A stretch of 64,000 nt of DNA, taken from NCBI GenBank assembly GCA_001899305.1, contig MKWL01000001.1:1-64000 (forward strand), written 5' to 3'. The notes beneath the pieces were generated by a model. The model saw only the letters and a list, made by a program, of their open reading frames with translations, made no database searches and was not told the origin of the DNA. Below are positions 35,076-45,200 of this stretch, one piece after another (within the stretch, counting starts at the first letter, position 1; every line of letters starts with the position of its first letter). The DNA comes from Thiobacillus sp. 0-1251. Lineage in GTDB: Bacteria > Pseudomonadota > Gammaproteobacteria > Burkholderiales > Thiobacillaceae. Position numbers and translations under genes: made by a program.

Positions 35076-35851
35076 ACGATATGAAATCGATGTCCGACAA
35101 TACGCCCGGTTCACCCGAGCGTCGTCGTTTTATCAGCGTCGCCACGATGACGGCGGCAGGCGTGACCCTGGCCCCTGGCGTGATGTTGATCGACGTGGCG
35201 CATGGTCGTCCTGAAGAGCAGGCTGCCAGCAGCGCGGTGCGTTGGGGCATGCTGGTCGACGCGACCAAATGCGCAAGCGGCTGCGACGAGTGTGTGTCCG
35301 CCTGCAGTACAGAAAACGGCTGGACCCCGGTGGCTGAAAGCAAGCATCCTAAGCAGGCGCCGCAATGGATCCGCAAGCTGGAATTGCAGGATCCGCTGAC
35401 CCAGGCAGAAACCAACCTGCCCATGATGTGCCAGCATTGCGAAGAACCGCCATGCGTGGACGTGTGCCCGACCGGCGCCTCGTTCAAGCGTGCTGACGGC
35501 ATCGTGCTGGTCAACCGCCATACTTGCATCGGCTGCCGCTACTGCATGATGGCGTGCCCTTACAAGGCGCGCTCGCTGGTGCACGAGCCGCTGAACGATA
35601 CCCAGAAGCCGGATGTGCCGCGTGGTATCGGCTGCGTCGAAGCCTGTACGTTCTGTGTACAGAAAGTCGATCGCGGCGACGGTACGACGGCATGTGTCGA
35701 AGCGTGTACGGCCTCGGGTCACAACGCCCTGGTGTTCGGCGACATGAACGACCCCGAAAGCGAGATCTCCAAGCGCCTGCGCGAACTGCCGACCAAGCAG
35801 GTGCGGGCCGATCTGAATCTCAATGTCGGCGTTCGCTATCACGGAATCTAA
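35072..35851 (+). CDS. dsrO: DsrO, periplasmic ferredoxin-like subunit
   Basis: 259-aa protein with a twin-arginine signal (R17-R18-R19-F, then ISVATMTAAGVTL). Four [4Fe-4S] clusters are suggested by CASGCDECVSAC, CQHCEEPPCVDVCP, CIGCRYCMMACP and CTFCVQKVD...CVEAC. It relays electrons between DsrJ and DsrP at the periplasmic side. It overlaps dsrJ by four bases; dsrP follows after 6 bp. Confidence 0.95.
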   Translation: MNDMKSMSDNTPGSPERRRFISVATMTAAGVTLAPGVMLIDVAHGRPEEQAASSAVRWGMLVDATKCASGCDECVSACSTENGWTPVAESKHPKQAPQWIRKLELQDPLTQAETNLPMMCQHCEEPPCVDVCPTGASFKRADGIVLVNRHTCIGCRYCMMACPYKARSLVHEPLNDTQKPDVPRGIGCVEACTFCVQKVDRGDGTTACVEACTASGHNALVFGDMNDPESEISKRLRELPTKQVRADLNLNVGVRYHGI

Positions 35852-35857
35852 AACAAC

Positions 35858-37060
35858 ATGGCAAGCATCACTTTCCGCGAAGTAGAAGGCAGCAGCATGA
35901 AGTACTGGCTGCTGTTCGGAGGCATCGGCCTCTTCGTACTGTTCGGCTTTTTGTCCTATTTGTACATGCACCATCATGGTCACGTCGTGACCGGCATGGA
36001 CAACCAGATCGTCTGGGGCCTGCCGCACGTATTTGCGGTGTTTCTGATCGTGGCTGCCTCGGGCGCACTGAACGTCGCGTCGATCGCGTCGGTGTTCAAC
36101 AAGCCGATGTACAAGCCGTTGGCACCGCTGTCGGCCATCCTGGCGCTGGCACTGATGCTGGGCGGTCTGCTGGTGCTGGTGCTCGACCTCGGTCGCTCTG
36201 ATCGTCTGATCGTGGCGATGACGCACTTCAACTTCAAGTCGATGTTCACCTGGAACGTGTTCCTTTACTCCGGCTTCTTCGCGCTGGTGGGCATCTACCT
36301 GTGGACCATGCTGGATCGTAACGTCAAGGCCTACTCCAAGGCGGCCGGCACGGCGGCATTCATCTGGCGGCTGACCCTGACCACCGGTACGGGTTCACTG
36401 TTCGGTTTCCTGGTTGCACGCGAGCTGTATGGGACCTCGATGCTGGCGCCGATGTTCATCATCATGTCGTTTGCCTACGGCCTGGCCATCTACCTGATGG
36501 TGCTGGTCGCGGCCTACGCCTGGACCGGACGGCCGCTTGGCGATGCCGTGATGATGCGATTGAAGAGCCTCCTCGCGGTATTCGTCGCCGCAGTGCTCTA
36601 CTTCGTCGTGGTATATCACCTGACCAACCTGTACTTCGCCAAGCTGGGCAGTGTCGAAAGCTTCATCCTGCGCGACGGCGGCATCATCACCACCTTGTTC
36701 TGGGTGGGGCAGATCGTAATCGGCTGTGTCGTTCCGCTGGTCATTCTGCTGAGCGGTCTGGGCAGGCAGCGCAGCTGGATCATGATCGCCAGTGCGCTGG
36801 TCATCCTGGGCGGTATTGCGCAGATGTACGTCACCATCATCGGGGCCCAAGCCTATCCGCTGGACATGTTCCCGGGGATGACGATGAAGAGCAGCTTCTA
36901 TGACGGGGTGATCCACGAGTATTCGCCGACCATGGCTGAACTCTTCCTGGGGCTGGGTGGCGTCGCCATCGCGCTGCTGGTCACCACCTTTGCCGTCAAG
37001 GTACTGCGTTTGCTGCCGGCCAATCTGGACGATGCCACGATTGCCAAACTGGAACATTGA
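35858..37060 (+). CDS. dsrP: DsrP, NrfD-like quinone-interacting membrane subunit
   Basis: 400-aa integral protein with about ten membrane helices (first LLFGGIGLFVLFGFLSYLYM; later PLAPLSAILALALMLGGLLVLV, MFIIMSFAYGLAIYLMVLVAA, WIMIASALVILGGIAQMYV). It belongs to the NrfD/PsrC family and is expected to exchange electrons with the quinone pool in DsrMKJOP. A Met 12 codons in (SSMKYW) is an alternative start. Confidence 0.94.
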   Translation: MASITFREVEGSSMKYWLLFGGIGLFVLFGFLSYLYMHHHGHVVTGMDNQIVWGLPHVFAVFLIVAASGALNVASIASVFNKPMYKPLAPLSAILALALMLGGLLVLVLDLGRSDRLIVAMTHFNFKSMFTWNVFLYSGFFALVGIYLWTMLDRNVKAYSKAAGTAAFIWRLTLTTGTGSLFGFLVARELYGTSMLAPMFIIMSFAYGLAIYLMVLVAAYAWTGRPLGDAVMMRLKSLLAVFVAAVLYFVVVYHLTNLYFAKLGSVESFILRDGGIITTLFWVGQIVIGCVVPLVILLSGLGRQRSWIMIASALVILGGIAQMYVTIIGAQAYPLDMFPGMTMKSSFYDGVIHEYSPTMAELFLGLGGVAIALLVTTFAVKVLRLLPANLDDATIAKLEH

Positions 37061-37102
37061 TGCATAACCTGCCGGACGCCAGTCTGGCAGGGATCGTCCG
37101 GA

Positions 37103-38521
37103 ATGAACCAGCAAGCCACATCAAACGATTCTGACAAGCGCGGGGCTCCAATGCCCCGCGTCTTCATTTCTGCCGCGCACAAATCGTCGGGCAAGACCAC
37201 GCTGACGCTGGGCTTGTGCGCTGCCCTGCATGCGCGTGGCCATGAGGTTCAGCCGTTCAAGAAAGGCCCGGATTACATCGATCCCCTGTGGCTGGGCATG
37301 GCGGCACAGCGCCCCTGCTACAACCTCGATTTTCACATGATGCAGCGCAGCGAAATCGAGCGGCAGTTCGCCCGTGCCGCAGCTGGCGCCCACATCAGCC
37401 TGATCGAGGGAAACAAAGGGCTGTATGACGGCCTCGACCTCGACGGCAGCAACAGCAATGCCGCGCTCGCCAAATTGCTGGGTGCGCCGGTGGTGTTGGT
37501 GATCGACGCGCGCGGTATGACGCGCGGGGTGGCGCCGTTGATCCTGGGGTATCAGGCATTCGATCCGGACATCCGCATCGCCGGCGTCATCCTCAACAAT
37601 CTCGGTGGCAGCCGGCATGAATCCAAGCTGCGCGCGGTGATCGAGCATTACACGGATGTCGAAGTGATCGGCGCCGTCCAGCACGACGCCAGCATGCAGA
37701 TCGCCGAGCGTCATCTGGGTCTGGTGCCGGCCAACGAGCAGCAGGCTGCACGGGCGCGCATCCAGCACGTAGGCGAGCGGGTCGCCGCCCAGGTCGACCT
37801 CGATCGGCTGCGGGCCATCGCCGACAGCGCGCCCGCACGTGAGGCGCCGGACGAGCATCCAGCCCCGGCAGCGGGGGTGCAGGTACGGGTGGCAATCGCC
37901 CACGACCCGGCCTTCGGTTTCTACTACAGTGAGGATCTCGACACTCTCCGTGCATCCAATGTCGAACTGATCGAACTGGATACGCTGCATGCGGACACGC
38001 TGCCTGATGTGGACGGACTCATCATCGGGGGCGGCTTCCCTGAAGTGTTCATGGCCGAACTGGAGGCCAATGTTTCCTTGCGCAGCCGCATTCGACGTGC
38101 CATCGAAGCCGGGCTGCCCACCTATGCTGAATGCGGGGGCCTGATGTATCTGTCGAGACGGCTCGACTGGCAGGGAAAGCATTGCGAGATGGTGGGGGTG
38201 GTGCCAGGCGACACGGTGATGCATGATCGTCCCGTGGGGCGAGGCTACGCGCGGCTGCAGCCCACCGGCGACGATCGCTGGCAGGAAACCGCCCCGATCC
38301 CCGCACATGAATTTCACTATTCCAGCTTGGAAAATCTCCCGGCCGACTCCATCTATGCATATCAGGTCAAACGTGGCCATGGCATCGATGGCGTACATGA
38401 CGGCTACCAGCAATACAATCTTCTCGCTGCTTACGTACATCGCCGTGGCAGCGGGGAACGGGGCTGGATCGCGCCTTTTCTGAACCAGGTGCGTGCGCAT
38501 AAGGCGCGCGCTGCCACTTAA
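37103..38521 (+). CDS. dsrN: DsrN, cobyrinate a,c-diamide synthase-like amidase (sirohaem amide)
   Basis: 472-aa CobB/CbiA-type glutamine-dependent amidotransferase. N-terminal ATP domain with P-loop AHKSSGKTTLTLG; C-terminal class I glutaminase-like domain with nucleophile Cys in YAECGGLMYLS. In dsr loci DsrN is thought to amidate sirohaem to the sirohaem amide used by DsrAB. A start at 37151 (MPRVFISA) is also possible: an 8-bp inverted repeat CGCGGGGC/GCCCCGCG encloses that ATG. It lies 42 bp after dsrP. Confidence 0.92.
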   Translation: MNQQATSNDSDKRGAPMPRVFISAAHKSSGKTTLTLGLCAALHARGHEVQPFKKGPDYIDPLWLGMAAQRPCYNLDFHMMQRSEIERQFARAAAGAHISLIEGNKGLYDGLDLDGSNSNAALAKLLGAPVVLVIDARGMTRGVAPLILGYQAFDPDIRIAGVILNNLGGSRHESKLRAVIEHYTDVEVIGAVQHDASMQIAERHLGLVPANEQQAARARIQHVGERVAAQVDLDRLRAIADSAPAREAPDEHPAPAAGVQVRVAIAHDPAFGFYYSEDLDTLRASNVELIELDTLHADTLPDVDGLIIGGGFPEVFMAELEANVSLRSRIRRAIEAGLPTYAECGGLMYLSRRLDWQGKHCEMVGVVPGDTVMHDRPVGRGYARLQPTGDDRWQETAPIPAHEFHYSSLENLPADSIYAYQVKRGHGIDGVHDGYQQYNLLAAYVHRRGSGERGWIAPFLNQVRAHKARAAT

Positions 38522-38539
38522 TTACCGAGGGATGAACCC

Positions 38540-38884
38540 ATGATCAAGATCACCGACGCTGCTGCCGCGCAGATTCGCGCCGCCAACAACAATCCGGATG
38601 TATTCGAGATGATCCTGCGGGTGGCTGCCTATCAGGAGGACGACGGCAGCGTGAACTACGGCATGGGCTTCGATACCGAACGCGAGGCCGACGAACATCT
38701 CGTCGTCAATGGAATCGAAATCCTGATTGCCGCGTCCAGCACGCCGTATCTGCAGGGCGTAACGCTCGATTTTGTCGAAATGAATCCGGGCGACATGCGC
38801 TTCATCTTTATCCCGCCCTATTCGGCAGAAGACGGACCCGAGTCCGATTCAGAGCCGGACGCTGACGCCACCTCCGCCGAGTAA
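38540..38884 (+). CDS. dsrR: DsrR, IscA-fold protein lacking cluster cysteines
   Basis: 114-aa A-type-scaffold fold (ITDAAAAQIRAA, MILRVAAYQEDDGSVNYGMGFD, LDFVEMNPGDMRFIFIPP) without the three cysteines of IscA, as known for DsrR, which affects dsr expression post-transcriptionally in A. vinosum. An acidic tail of about 20 residues follows. cysG begins 3 bp after the stop. Confidence 0.92.
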   Translation: MIKITDAAAAQIRAANNNPDVFEMILRVAAYQEDDGSVNYGMGFDTEREADEHLVVNGIEILIAASSTPYLQGVTLDFVEMNPGDMRFIFIPPYSAEDGPESDSEPDADATSAE

Positions 38885-38887
38885 GCC

Positions 38888-40327
38888 ATGAATTACCTGC
38901 CGATTTTCCTTGACCTGCGCGACCGCCATTGCCTGGTGGTGGGCGGTTCCGAGACAGCCGCACGCAAGGCCGAACTGCTGCTGCGTGCAGGCGCGCGCGT
39001 CGATGTCGCTGCGCCCGCCTTGCACGAAGGCTTTGGGCGCCTGCCGCATGCCGATTGCCTGAACCGCGTGGCGGATGTCTTTACGCCCGACCTGCTCGAT
39101 GGCAAGGATGCGGTGATTGTGGTCGAGGAGGATGCGGCCGCAGCCAAGCTTGTCGCGGACGCGGCGCGGGCACGGCATATTCCGGTGAACGTGGCCGATA
39201 AGCCGGCATTGTGCAGCTTCATCCTGCCGTCGATCATCGACCGTTCGCCGATCATGGTGGCGGTCTCGAGCGGCGGCGAATCGCCGGTGCTCGCGCGTAT
39301 GCTGCGAGCGCGGCTGGAAACCCTGGTCCCGGCTGCCTACGGCCGCCTGAGCGCACTGGCTTCGCGCTACAAGGATCGTGTGCGTGCGGCGATCAAGCCG
39401 GAACAGCGACGCGCGTTCTGGGAGAAAGTGTTCCTCTCGCCGGTTGCCGAAATGGTGTTTTCCGGTCGTGATGTCGAGGCCGAGGCGCAGCTTCAGGCCA
39501 TGATCCAGGACGGTGCCGAGCATACGATCAGCCGCGGTGAGGTCTATCTGGTCGGTGCTGGCCCGGGCAATCCCGACCTGCTCACCTTCCGCGCCCTGCG
39601 CCTGATGCAGCAGGCCGACGTGATCGTCTACGATCGCCTGGTCTCGCCGCCCATCCTCGACATGTGCCGCCGCGACGCCGAGCGTATCTACGTCGGCAAG
39701 GAGCGCGACGACCACGCCGTGCCGCAGGAGGAGATCAACCTGATGCTGGTGCGACTGGCCAAGGAAGGCAAGCGCACGCTGCGGCTGAAGGGTGGCGATC
39801 CCTTCATCTTCGGCCGTGGCGGCGAGGAGATCGAAACCCTGGTCGAGCACGGCGTGCCGTTCCAGGTGGTGCCTGGCATCACCGCCGCCGCCGGCGTGGC
39901 ATCCTACGCCGGGATTCCGCTTACCCACCGCGACTATGCGCAGTCGGTGGCCTTTGTCACCGGCCATCTGAAGGAAAACACCTTCAACATGAACTGGGAG
40001 GGCATCGCGCGCAAAGACCAGACCATCGTCATCTACATGGGGCTGAAAGGTCTGCCGCTGTTGTGCGAGGCGCTGATCAAGCACGGCCTGACCGCTGACA
40101 CGCCGGCGGCCATCATCCAGCATGGCACGCTGCCGACGCAACGCGTCATCACCGGCGATCTCACCACGCTGCCCAAGCTGGCTGAGCAGGCCGGGCTCAA
40201 GGCGCCGACGCTCATCATCGTCGGTAATGTGGTCAAGCTGCGCGAAAAGCTCGGCTGGTATCAGCCCGAGCTGCACAGCGAGCAGGCCCATCTCACCCCG
40301 CTCGAGGCGGTGGACCACTTGCGCTGA
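38888..40327 (+). CDS. cysG: Trifunctional sirohaem synthase CysG
   Basis: 479-aa enzyme converting uroporphyrinogen III to sirohaem. N-terminal CysG-B domain (about 1-210): NAD site VVGGSETAARKAELL, ferrochelatase/dehydrogenase. C-terminal CysG-A methyltransferase (about 215-460): VYLVGAGPGNPDLLTFRAL, GGDPFIFGRGGEE, and VTGHLKENT. It supplies the DsrAB cofactor and is co-located with dsrN, which would modify it. Last gene of the dsr group. Confidence 0.96.
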   Translation: MNYLPIFLDLRDRHCLVVGGSETAARKAELLLRAGARVDVAAPALHEGFGRLPHADCLNRVADVFTPDLLDGKDAVIVVEEDAAAAKLVADAARARHIPVNVADKPALCSFILPSIIDRSPIMVAVSSGGESPVLARMLRARLETLVPAAYGRLSALASRYKDRVRAAIKPEQRRAFWEKVFLSPVAEMVFSGRDVEAEAQLQAMIQDGAEHTISRGEVYLVGAGPGNPDLLTFRALRLMQQADVIVYDRLVSPPILDMCRRDAERIYVGKERDDHAVPQEEINLMLVRLAKEGKRTLRLKGGDPFIFGRGGEEIETLVEHGVPFQVVPGITAAAGVASYAGIPLTHRDYAQSVAFVTGHLKENTFNMNWEGIARKDQTIVIYMGLKGLPLLCEALIKHGLTADTPAAIIQHGTLPTQRVITGDLTTLPKLAEQAGLKAPTLIIVGNVVKLREKLGWYQPELHSEQAHLTPLEAVDHLR

Positions 40328-40354
40328 ATCGTTCGACCGGAACGCGGTTTCAGG

Positions 40355-40377
40355 GCCGGGCGGCTGCAGCGCCCGGC
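40355..40377. terminator. Strong stem-loop between convergent cysG and the antiporter gene
   Basis: GCCGGGCG and CGCCCGGC arms (8 bp, perfect) with a 7-bp loop, 28 bp after cysG and 25 bp from the end of the opposing gene. No T-run, so termination is probable from position rather than proven. Confidence 0.5.
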
Positions 40378-40401
40378 GTGTCGTGCCGAAAGGCGGCGCA
40401 C

Positions 40402-42108
40402 TTAGACGTGCGCCTCGGCCTGTTCCTTCACGCATTCGCTTACGTGGCGCACCATGCTGTTCGCCAGCTCACGTTCTCCCACCAGGACATCCACGCTTTG
40501 TTCGCGCCGTAGCAGCGCAGCCTCGTCTTCACAATGGCTACGCACCAGGATATGGATGCGAGGGTTGAGCGTACGGGCGATCTCGATCATCTTGCGCGCC
40601 TGGAAGGCGTCGGGAATGGCGATGACCAGCATCAGTGCGCGTGCGATGTGTGCCTGGATCAGGACGGCCGGTTCGGAGGCATCCCCGACAACGGCGTGAA
40701 TGCCGCGGGTACGCAGTCTTTCCACTTCCTCGCGCTGCTGCTCGGCAACCACATAGGGCTGTCCCTGGGCATCAAGTGCTTCCGCGATACGACGGCCAAC
40801 GCGGCCGTATCCCCCCAGTACGATGTGGCCGGTGAGCGTGTGCGGCGTGACGTCAGAGGGCAGTTCGGCCAGCGGGTCGTCGCGTTGTTCCAGTTTGCGT
40901 GCCAGTTTCGAACGTGCGCGGATCCACGTCTGTGCAGGCTCGATGACCGTGAACACCAGGGGATTGAGTGCAATCGAGATCAGCGCGCCGGCCAGAATGA
41001 GGCTTTGCCCCTCGGCAGGCAGCACACCGAGCATCACGCCCAGGCCGGCCAGGATGAAGGAGAATTCGCCGATCTGCGCGAGGCTCGCCGAGACGGTCAG
41101 CGCGGTATTGAGCGGATAGCGGAACGCCAGCACCAGCAGGAACGCCGCCAACGACTTGCCGAACACGATGATGGCAACCACGGCGAGTACCTGCAGCGGC
41201 TGCGCCAACAACACGCTCGGATCGAACAACATGCCGACCGAGACGAAAAACAGCACGGCAAAGGCATCGCGCAGCGGCAGGGTCTCCTCGGCGGCACGGT
41301 AGCTCAACGCCGATTCGCGTAGCACCATGCCCGCGAAAAACGCACCCAGCGCAAAGGAGACGCCAAACAGCACGGACGAGCCATAGGCGATGCCGAGCGC
41401 AGCGGCCACCACGCACAGCGTGAACAGTTCGCGCGAGCCGGTGCGGGCAACCTGCCACAGCAGCCAGGGAAAAAAGCGTCGGCCGCCTACCAGCATCAGC
41501 CCGATGAACAGCGCGACCTCCCCGAGCGTGATCGCCAACGTGGCCAGCAGCGAATGACCGCTTGCCGTCCCGGGAGTGTTGCCGAACACCTGGGCCAGGG
41601 GCGGCAGCAATACGAGCACCATCACCATCACCAGGTCTTCCACGATCAGCCAGCCCACTGCGATGCGGCCGTTCGGCGTGGCCAGCGCTCCCAGGCTTTC
41701 CAGCGCTTTCAGCAACACTACCGTACTCGCGACCGACAACGACAGGCCGAACACGATGCCGGCCATCAGGTTCCAGCCCCACCAGCTGGCCAACGCCACG
41801 CCCATCGCAGTCGCCACGGCAATCTGGACTACGGCGCCGGGCAGGGCGATCTTCTTCACCGACAGCAGGTCATCGAGCGAGAAATGCAGGCCCACGCCAA
41901 ACATCAGCAGCATGACCCCGATTTCCGCGAGTTGGCCCGCGAGCGCGGTATCCGCCACGAAACCTGGAGTGAAGGGGCCGATCACGATGCCGGCCAGCAG
42001 ATAGCCGACCAGTGCGGGCAGCCGCAAGCGAACGGCAATGAAACCGAATATCAGCGCCAGGCCGAGCGCGGCAGCAATGGTGGTAATGAGTTCGACGCTG
42101 TGTGGCAT
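40402..42108 (-). CDS. CPA2 monovalent cation:proton antiporter, YbaL/KefB type
   Basis: 568-aa inner-membrane protein: about 12 helices of the Na/H-exchanger domain (GLALIFGFIAVRLRLPALVGYLLAGIVIGP, LGALATPNGRIAVGWLIVEDLVMVMVLVLLPPL), then a cytosolic RCK-N/TrkA-N domain with nucleotide motif IVLGGYGRVGRRIAEAL (about 425-540). It probably exports K+ or Na+ for protons; the ion cannot be told. It is a single gene, divergent from nifJ. Confidence 0.88.
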   Translation of the reverse strand: MPHSVELITTIAAALGLALIFGFIAVRLRLPALVGYLLAGIVIGPFTPGFVADTALAGQLAEIGVMLLMFGVGLHFSLDDLLSVKKIALPGAVVQIAVATAMGVALASWWGWNLMAGIVFGLSLSVASTVVLLKALESLGALATPNGRIAVGWLIVEDLVMVMVLVLLPPLAQVFGNTPGTASGHSLLATLAITLGEVALFIGLMLVGGRRFFPWLLWQVARTGSRELFTLCVVAAALGIAYGSSVLFGVSFALGAFFAGMVLRESALSYRAAEETLPLRDAFAVLFFVSVGMLFDPSVLLAQPLQVLAVVAIIVFGKSLAAFLLVLAFRYPLNTALTVSASLAQIGEFSFILAGLGVMLGVLPAEGQSLILAGALISIALNPLVFTVIEPAQTWIRARSKLARKLEQRDDPLAELPSDVTPHTLTGHIVLGGYGRVGRRIAEALDAQGQPYVVAEQQREEVERLRTRGIHAVVGDASEPAVLIQAHIARALMLVIAIPDAFQARKMIEIARTLNPRIHILVRSHCEDEAALLRREQSVDVLVGERELANSMVRHVSECVKEQAEAHV

Positions 42109-42261
42109 GGCAGGTGAGCGGGTGGAGCTTTAGCGGACACGAGTGGTTTAGTGTACTGGATGCAAATTCATTTCCCGACGCGTTTATCGTCGTCGTGGTG
42201 GCTGGTCCATTCGCGAGTCGCGTCTAGAATAAAGGATGGAGTTATCCTGTAAGAGCCCCTT

Positions 42262-45200
42262 ATGACCACGACGCTTACCATCGACGGCAACGAAGCCGTT
42301 GCCCGCATGGCCTACCTCGGCAACGAGGTGATCGCGATCTATCCCATCACACCGGCATCCAGCATGGGCGAATGGGCGGACGAATGGGCCTCGCAGGGCA
42401 GGCCCAACCTGTGGGAGACGGTGCCGAAAATCATCGAGATGCAGTCGGAGGGGGGGGCCGCTGGCGCGTTGCATGGCGCGCTCACGTCCGGCGCGCTGGC
42501 GACCAGCTTCACGGCCAGCCAGGGCCTTCTACTGATGATTCCCAACCTCTACAAGATCGCTGGCGAACTGACGCCTTTCGTCCTGCACGTCGCGGCGCGC
42601 ACGCTGGCGACGCATGCGTTGTCGATCTTCGGCGACCAGTCCGACGTCATGGCCTGCCGTGCCACCGGCTGCGCCATGCTTGCCGCCAATTCCCCGCAGG
42701 AGGCGCAGGATTTCGCGGTGATCGCGCAGGCGGCGACCTTGGCGGGACGCATTCCCGTCATCCATTTCTTCGACGGCTTCCGGACTTCGCACGAGGTGGC
42801 AAAGATCGCTGCGGTCGATGCGGAAACCGTGCGTGCGATGATCGATGACGATCTGGTGGCGGCGCATCGGGCACGCGCGCTGTCGCCGGAGCATCCGGTG
42901 CTGCGCGGCACCTCGCAGAATCCCGACGTGTTCTTCCAGTCGCGCGAACGTGCCAATCCCTACTACGATGCCTTCCCCGGCATCGTGCAGGACGCGATGG
43001 ATCGTTTTGGCGAACTCTCCGGACGCCGGTACACGCTGTTCGACTATGTCGGAGCGACGGATGCCGAACGGGTGATCGTGCTGATGGGCTCCGGTGCCGA
43101 GACCGTACACGAGACAGTCGAGCACCTTGTCGCGCGTGGCGAAAAGGTGGGTGTGCTGAAGGTGCGACTGTACCGGCCGTTTTCACCGGCGGCGCTGCTT
43201 GAGGCATTGCCGCCAACCGTCACATCCATTGCCGTTCTCGATCGCTGCAAGGAACCCGGCGCCGATGGCGAACCGCTCTACAAGGATGTGCTCGGCGCGC
43301 TGGCGCAGGCCTCGGCAGATGGCCAGCGCAGCATGCCGCGCGTGATCGGTGGCCGCTATGGGCTTGCCAGCAAGGAATTCACGCCAGCCATGGTCAAGGC
43401 GGTGTTTGACGAACTGGCCGCCGCCACACCGAAACGCCAGTTCACCGTCGGCATCCACGACGATCTCACTCACCTGTCGCTGCCATGGGACACCGCCTTC
43501 CGCACCGATGCGTCGCGGCAGTTGCAACACGCCGTGTTCTGGGGGCTCGGCGCCGACGGTACGGTGTCGGCCAACAAGAATTCGATCAAGATCCTCGGTG
43601 AAGCCACCGACCTGCAGGCCCAGGGCTATTTCGTCTACGATTCGAAAAAATCCGGTGCCGTCACGGTGTCGCACCTGCGTTTCGGTCCGGCACCCATCCG
43701 CTCCACCTATCTGGTCGAACCAGGCATGGCCGGATTCGTCGCCTGCCACCAGCCGATGTTCGTCGACCGCTATGAATTGCTCGAACACGCCGCGCCCGAC
43801 GGGGTTTTCCTGCTCAACACGCCCGCGTCGCCGGACCAGGTGTGGGATACGCTGCCGCAGGCATTGTGCACGCAGATACGGGAGAAACGCCTGCAGTTAT
43901 GGACGATCGACGCCTACGCCGTCGCTGCGGAGGCTGGCATGGGACGGCGCATCAACACCATCATGCAGACCTGTTTCTTCGCCATCTCCGGCATCCTGCC
44001 GAAGGGCGAGGCGATCGCCGCGATCAAGCAGGCGGTCGACAAGACCTACGGCAAGAAGAGCCGCCGGCTGGTCGAGTTGAATTACCGTGCCATCGACATG
44101 ACCTTGTCCAGGCTGCACCAGGTTGCGATTCCCGCCCAGCGAGCCTCGAACGTGGCGCCCGGACCGATTGCTGAAGCCGAGATGCCCGTTGCCTATCCGG
44201 ATTTCGTGCGCGATTTGACGCTGCCGATCTACCACGGCCACGGCGATGCGCTGCCGGTGTCCCGCCTGCCAGCAGATGGCAGCTACCCGCTCGGCACCGC
44301 GCAATACGAGAAGCGCAACATCGCGCTGGAGATCCCGGTGTGGGAGGCCGACCTCTGCACCCAGTGCGGCAAGTGCGTATTCGTCTGCCCGCATTCGGCA
44401 ATCCGCGCGCGCGCGTTCGCGGCCGAGGCGGTCAAGGAGGCGCCGCCGACTTTCAAGCACGTGCCGGCGAAGAGCAAGGAATTTCCTGCCGGGACCCACA
44501 TCAGTTACCAGGTGGCAGCGGAAGACTGCACCGGTTGCGGCGATTGCGTCGAGGCCTGCCCGATCCACGACAAGTCCAACGTCTCCCGCCGAGCAGTGAA
44601 CATGGCACCGGTTGGCCCGCTGCGCGAGCAGGAACGCGACAACTTCGCCTTCTTCCTGCGTTTGCCCGAGTTCGATCGCGCTGGGGTGAAGCACAACACC
44701 ATCCCGGGCGCCATGCTGCTCGATCCGCTGTTCGAGTTTTCTGGCGCCTGCGCGGGCTGCGGCGAGACGCCCTACATCCGGCTCGCCACCCAGCTGTTCG
44801 GCGACCGCATGCTGGTCGCCAACGCCACCGGTTGCTCGTCGATATACGGCGGCAACCTGCCGAGCACACCCTACACGGTGAACGGCGCCGGGCGCGGTCC
44901 GGCGTGGAGCAATTCGCTGTTCGAGGACAATGCCGAATTCGGCCTCGGCATGCGGCTGGCAGCCGACCAGTTGATGGGCTATGCGCAGCAACTGGTCCGG
45001 GAAATGGCCACGGAGATCGGCGGCGATCTTGCCGACGCACTCGTCACAGCCGACCAGCGCGAGGAGGCGGAGATCGTCGCGCAGCGCCAACGTGTGGCAC
45101 GGCTGCTCGAAAAACTGGCGTCTTCGCGGCACCCGTGCGCCAGGAAACTTGCAAGCGTCGCCGAATGGCTGATCCGCCGCTCGGTGTGGATCATCGGCGG

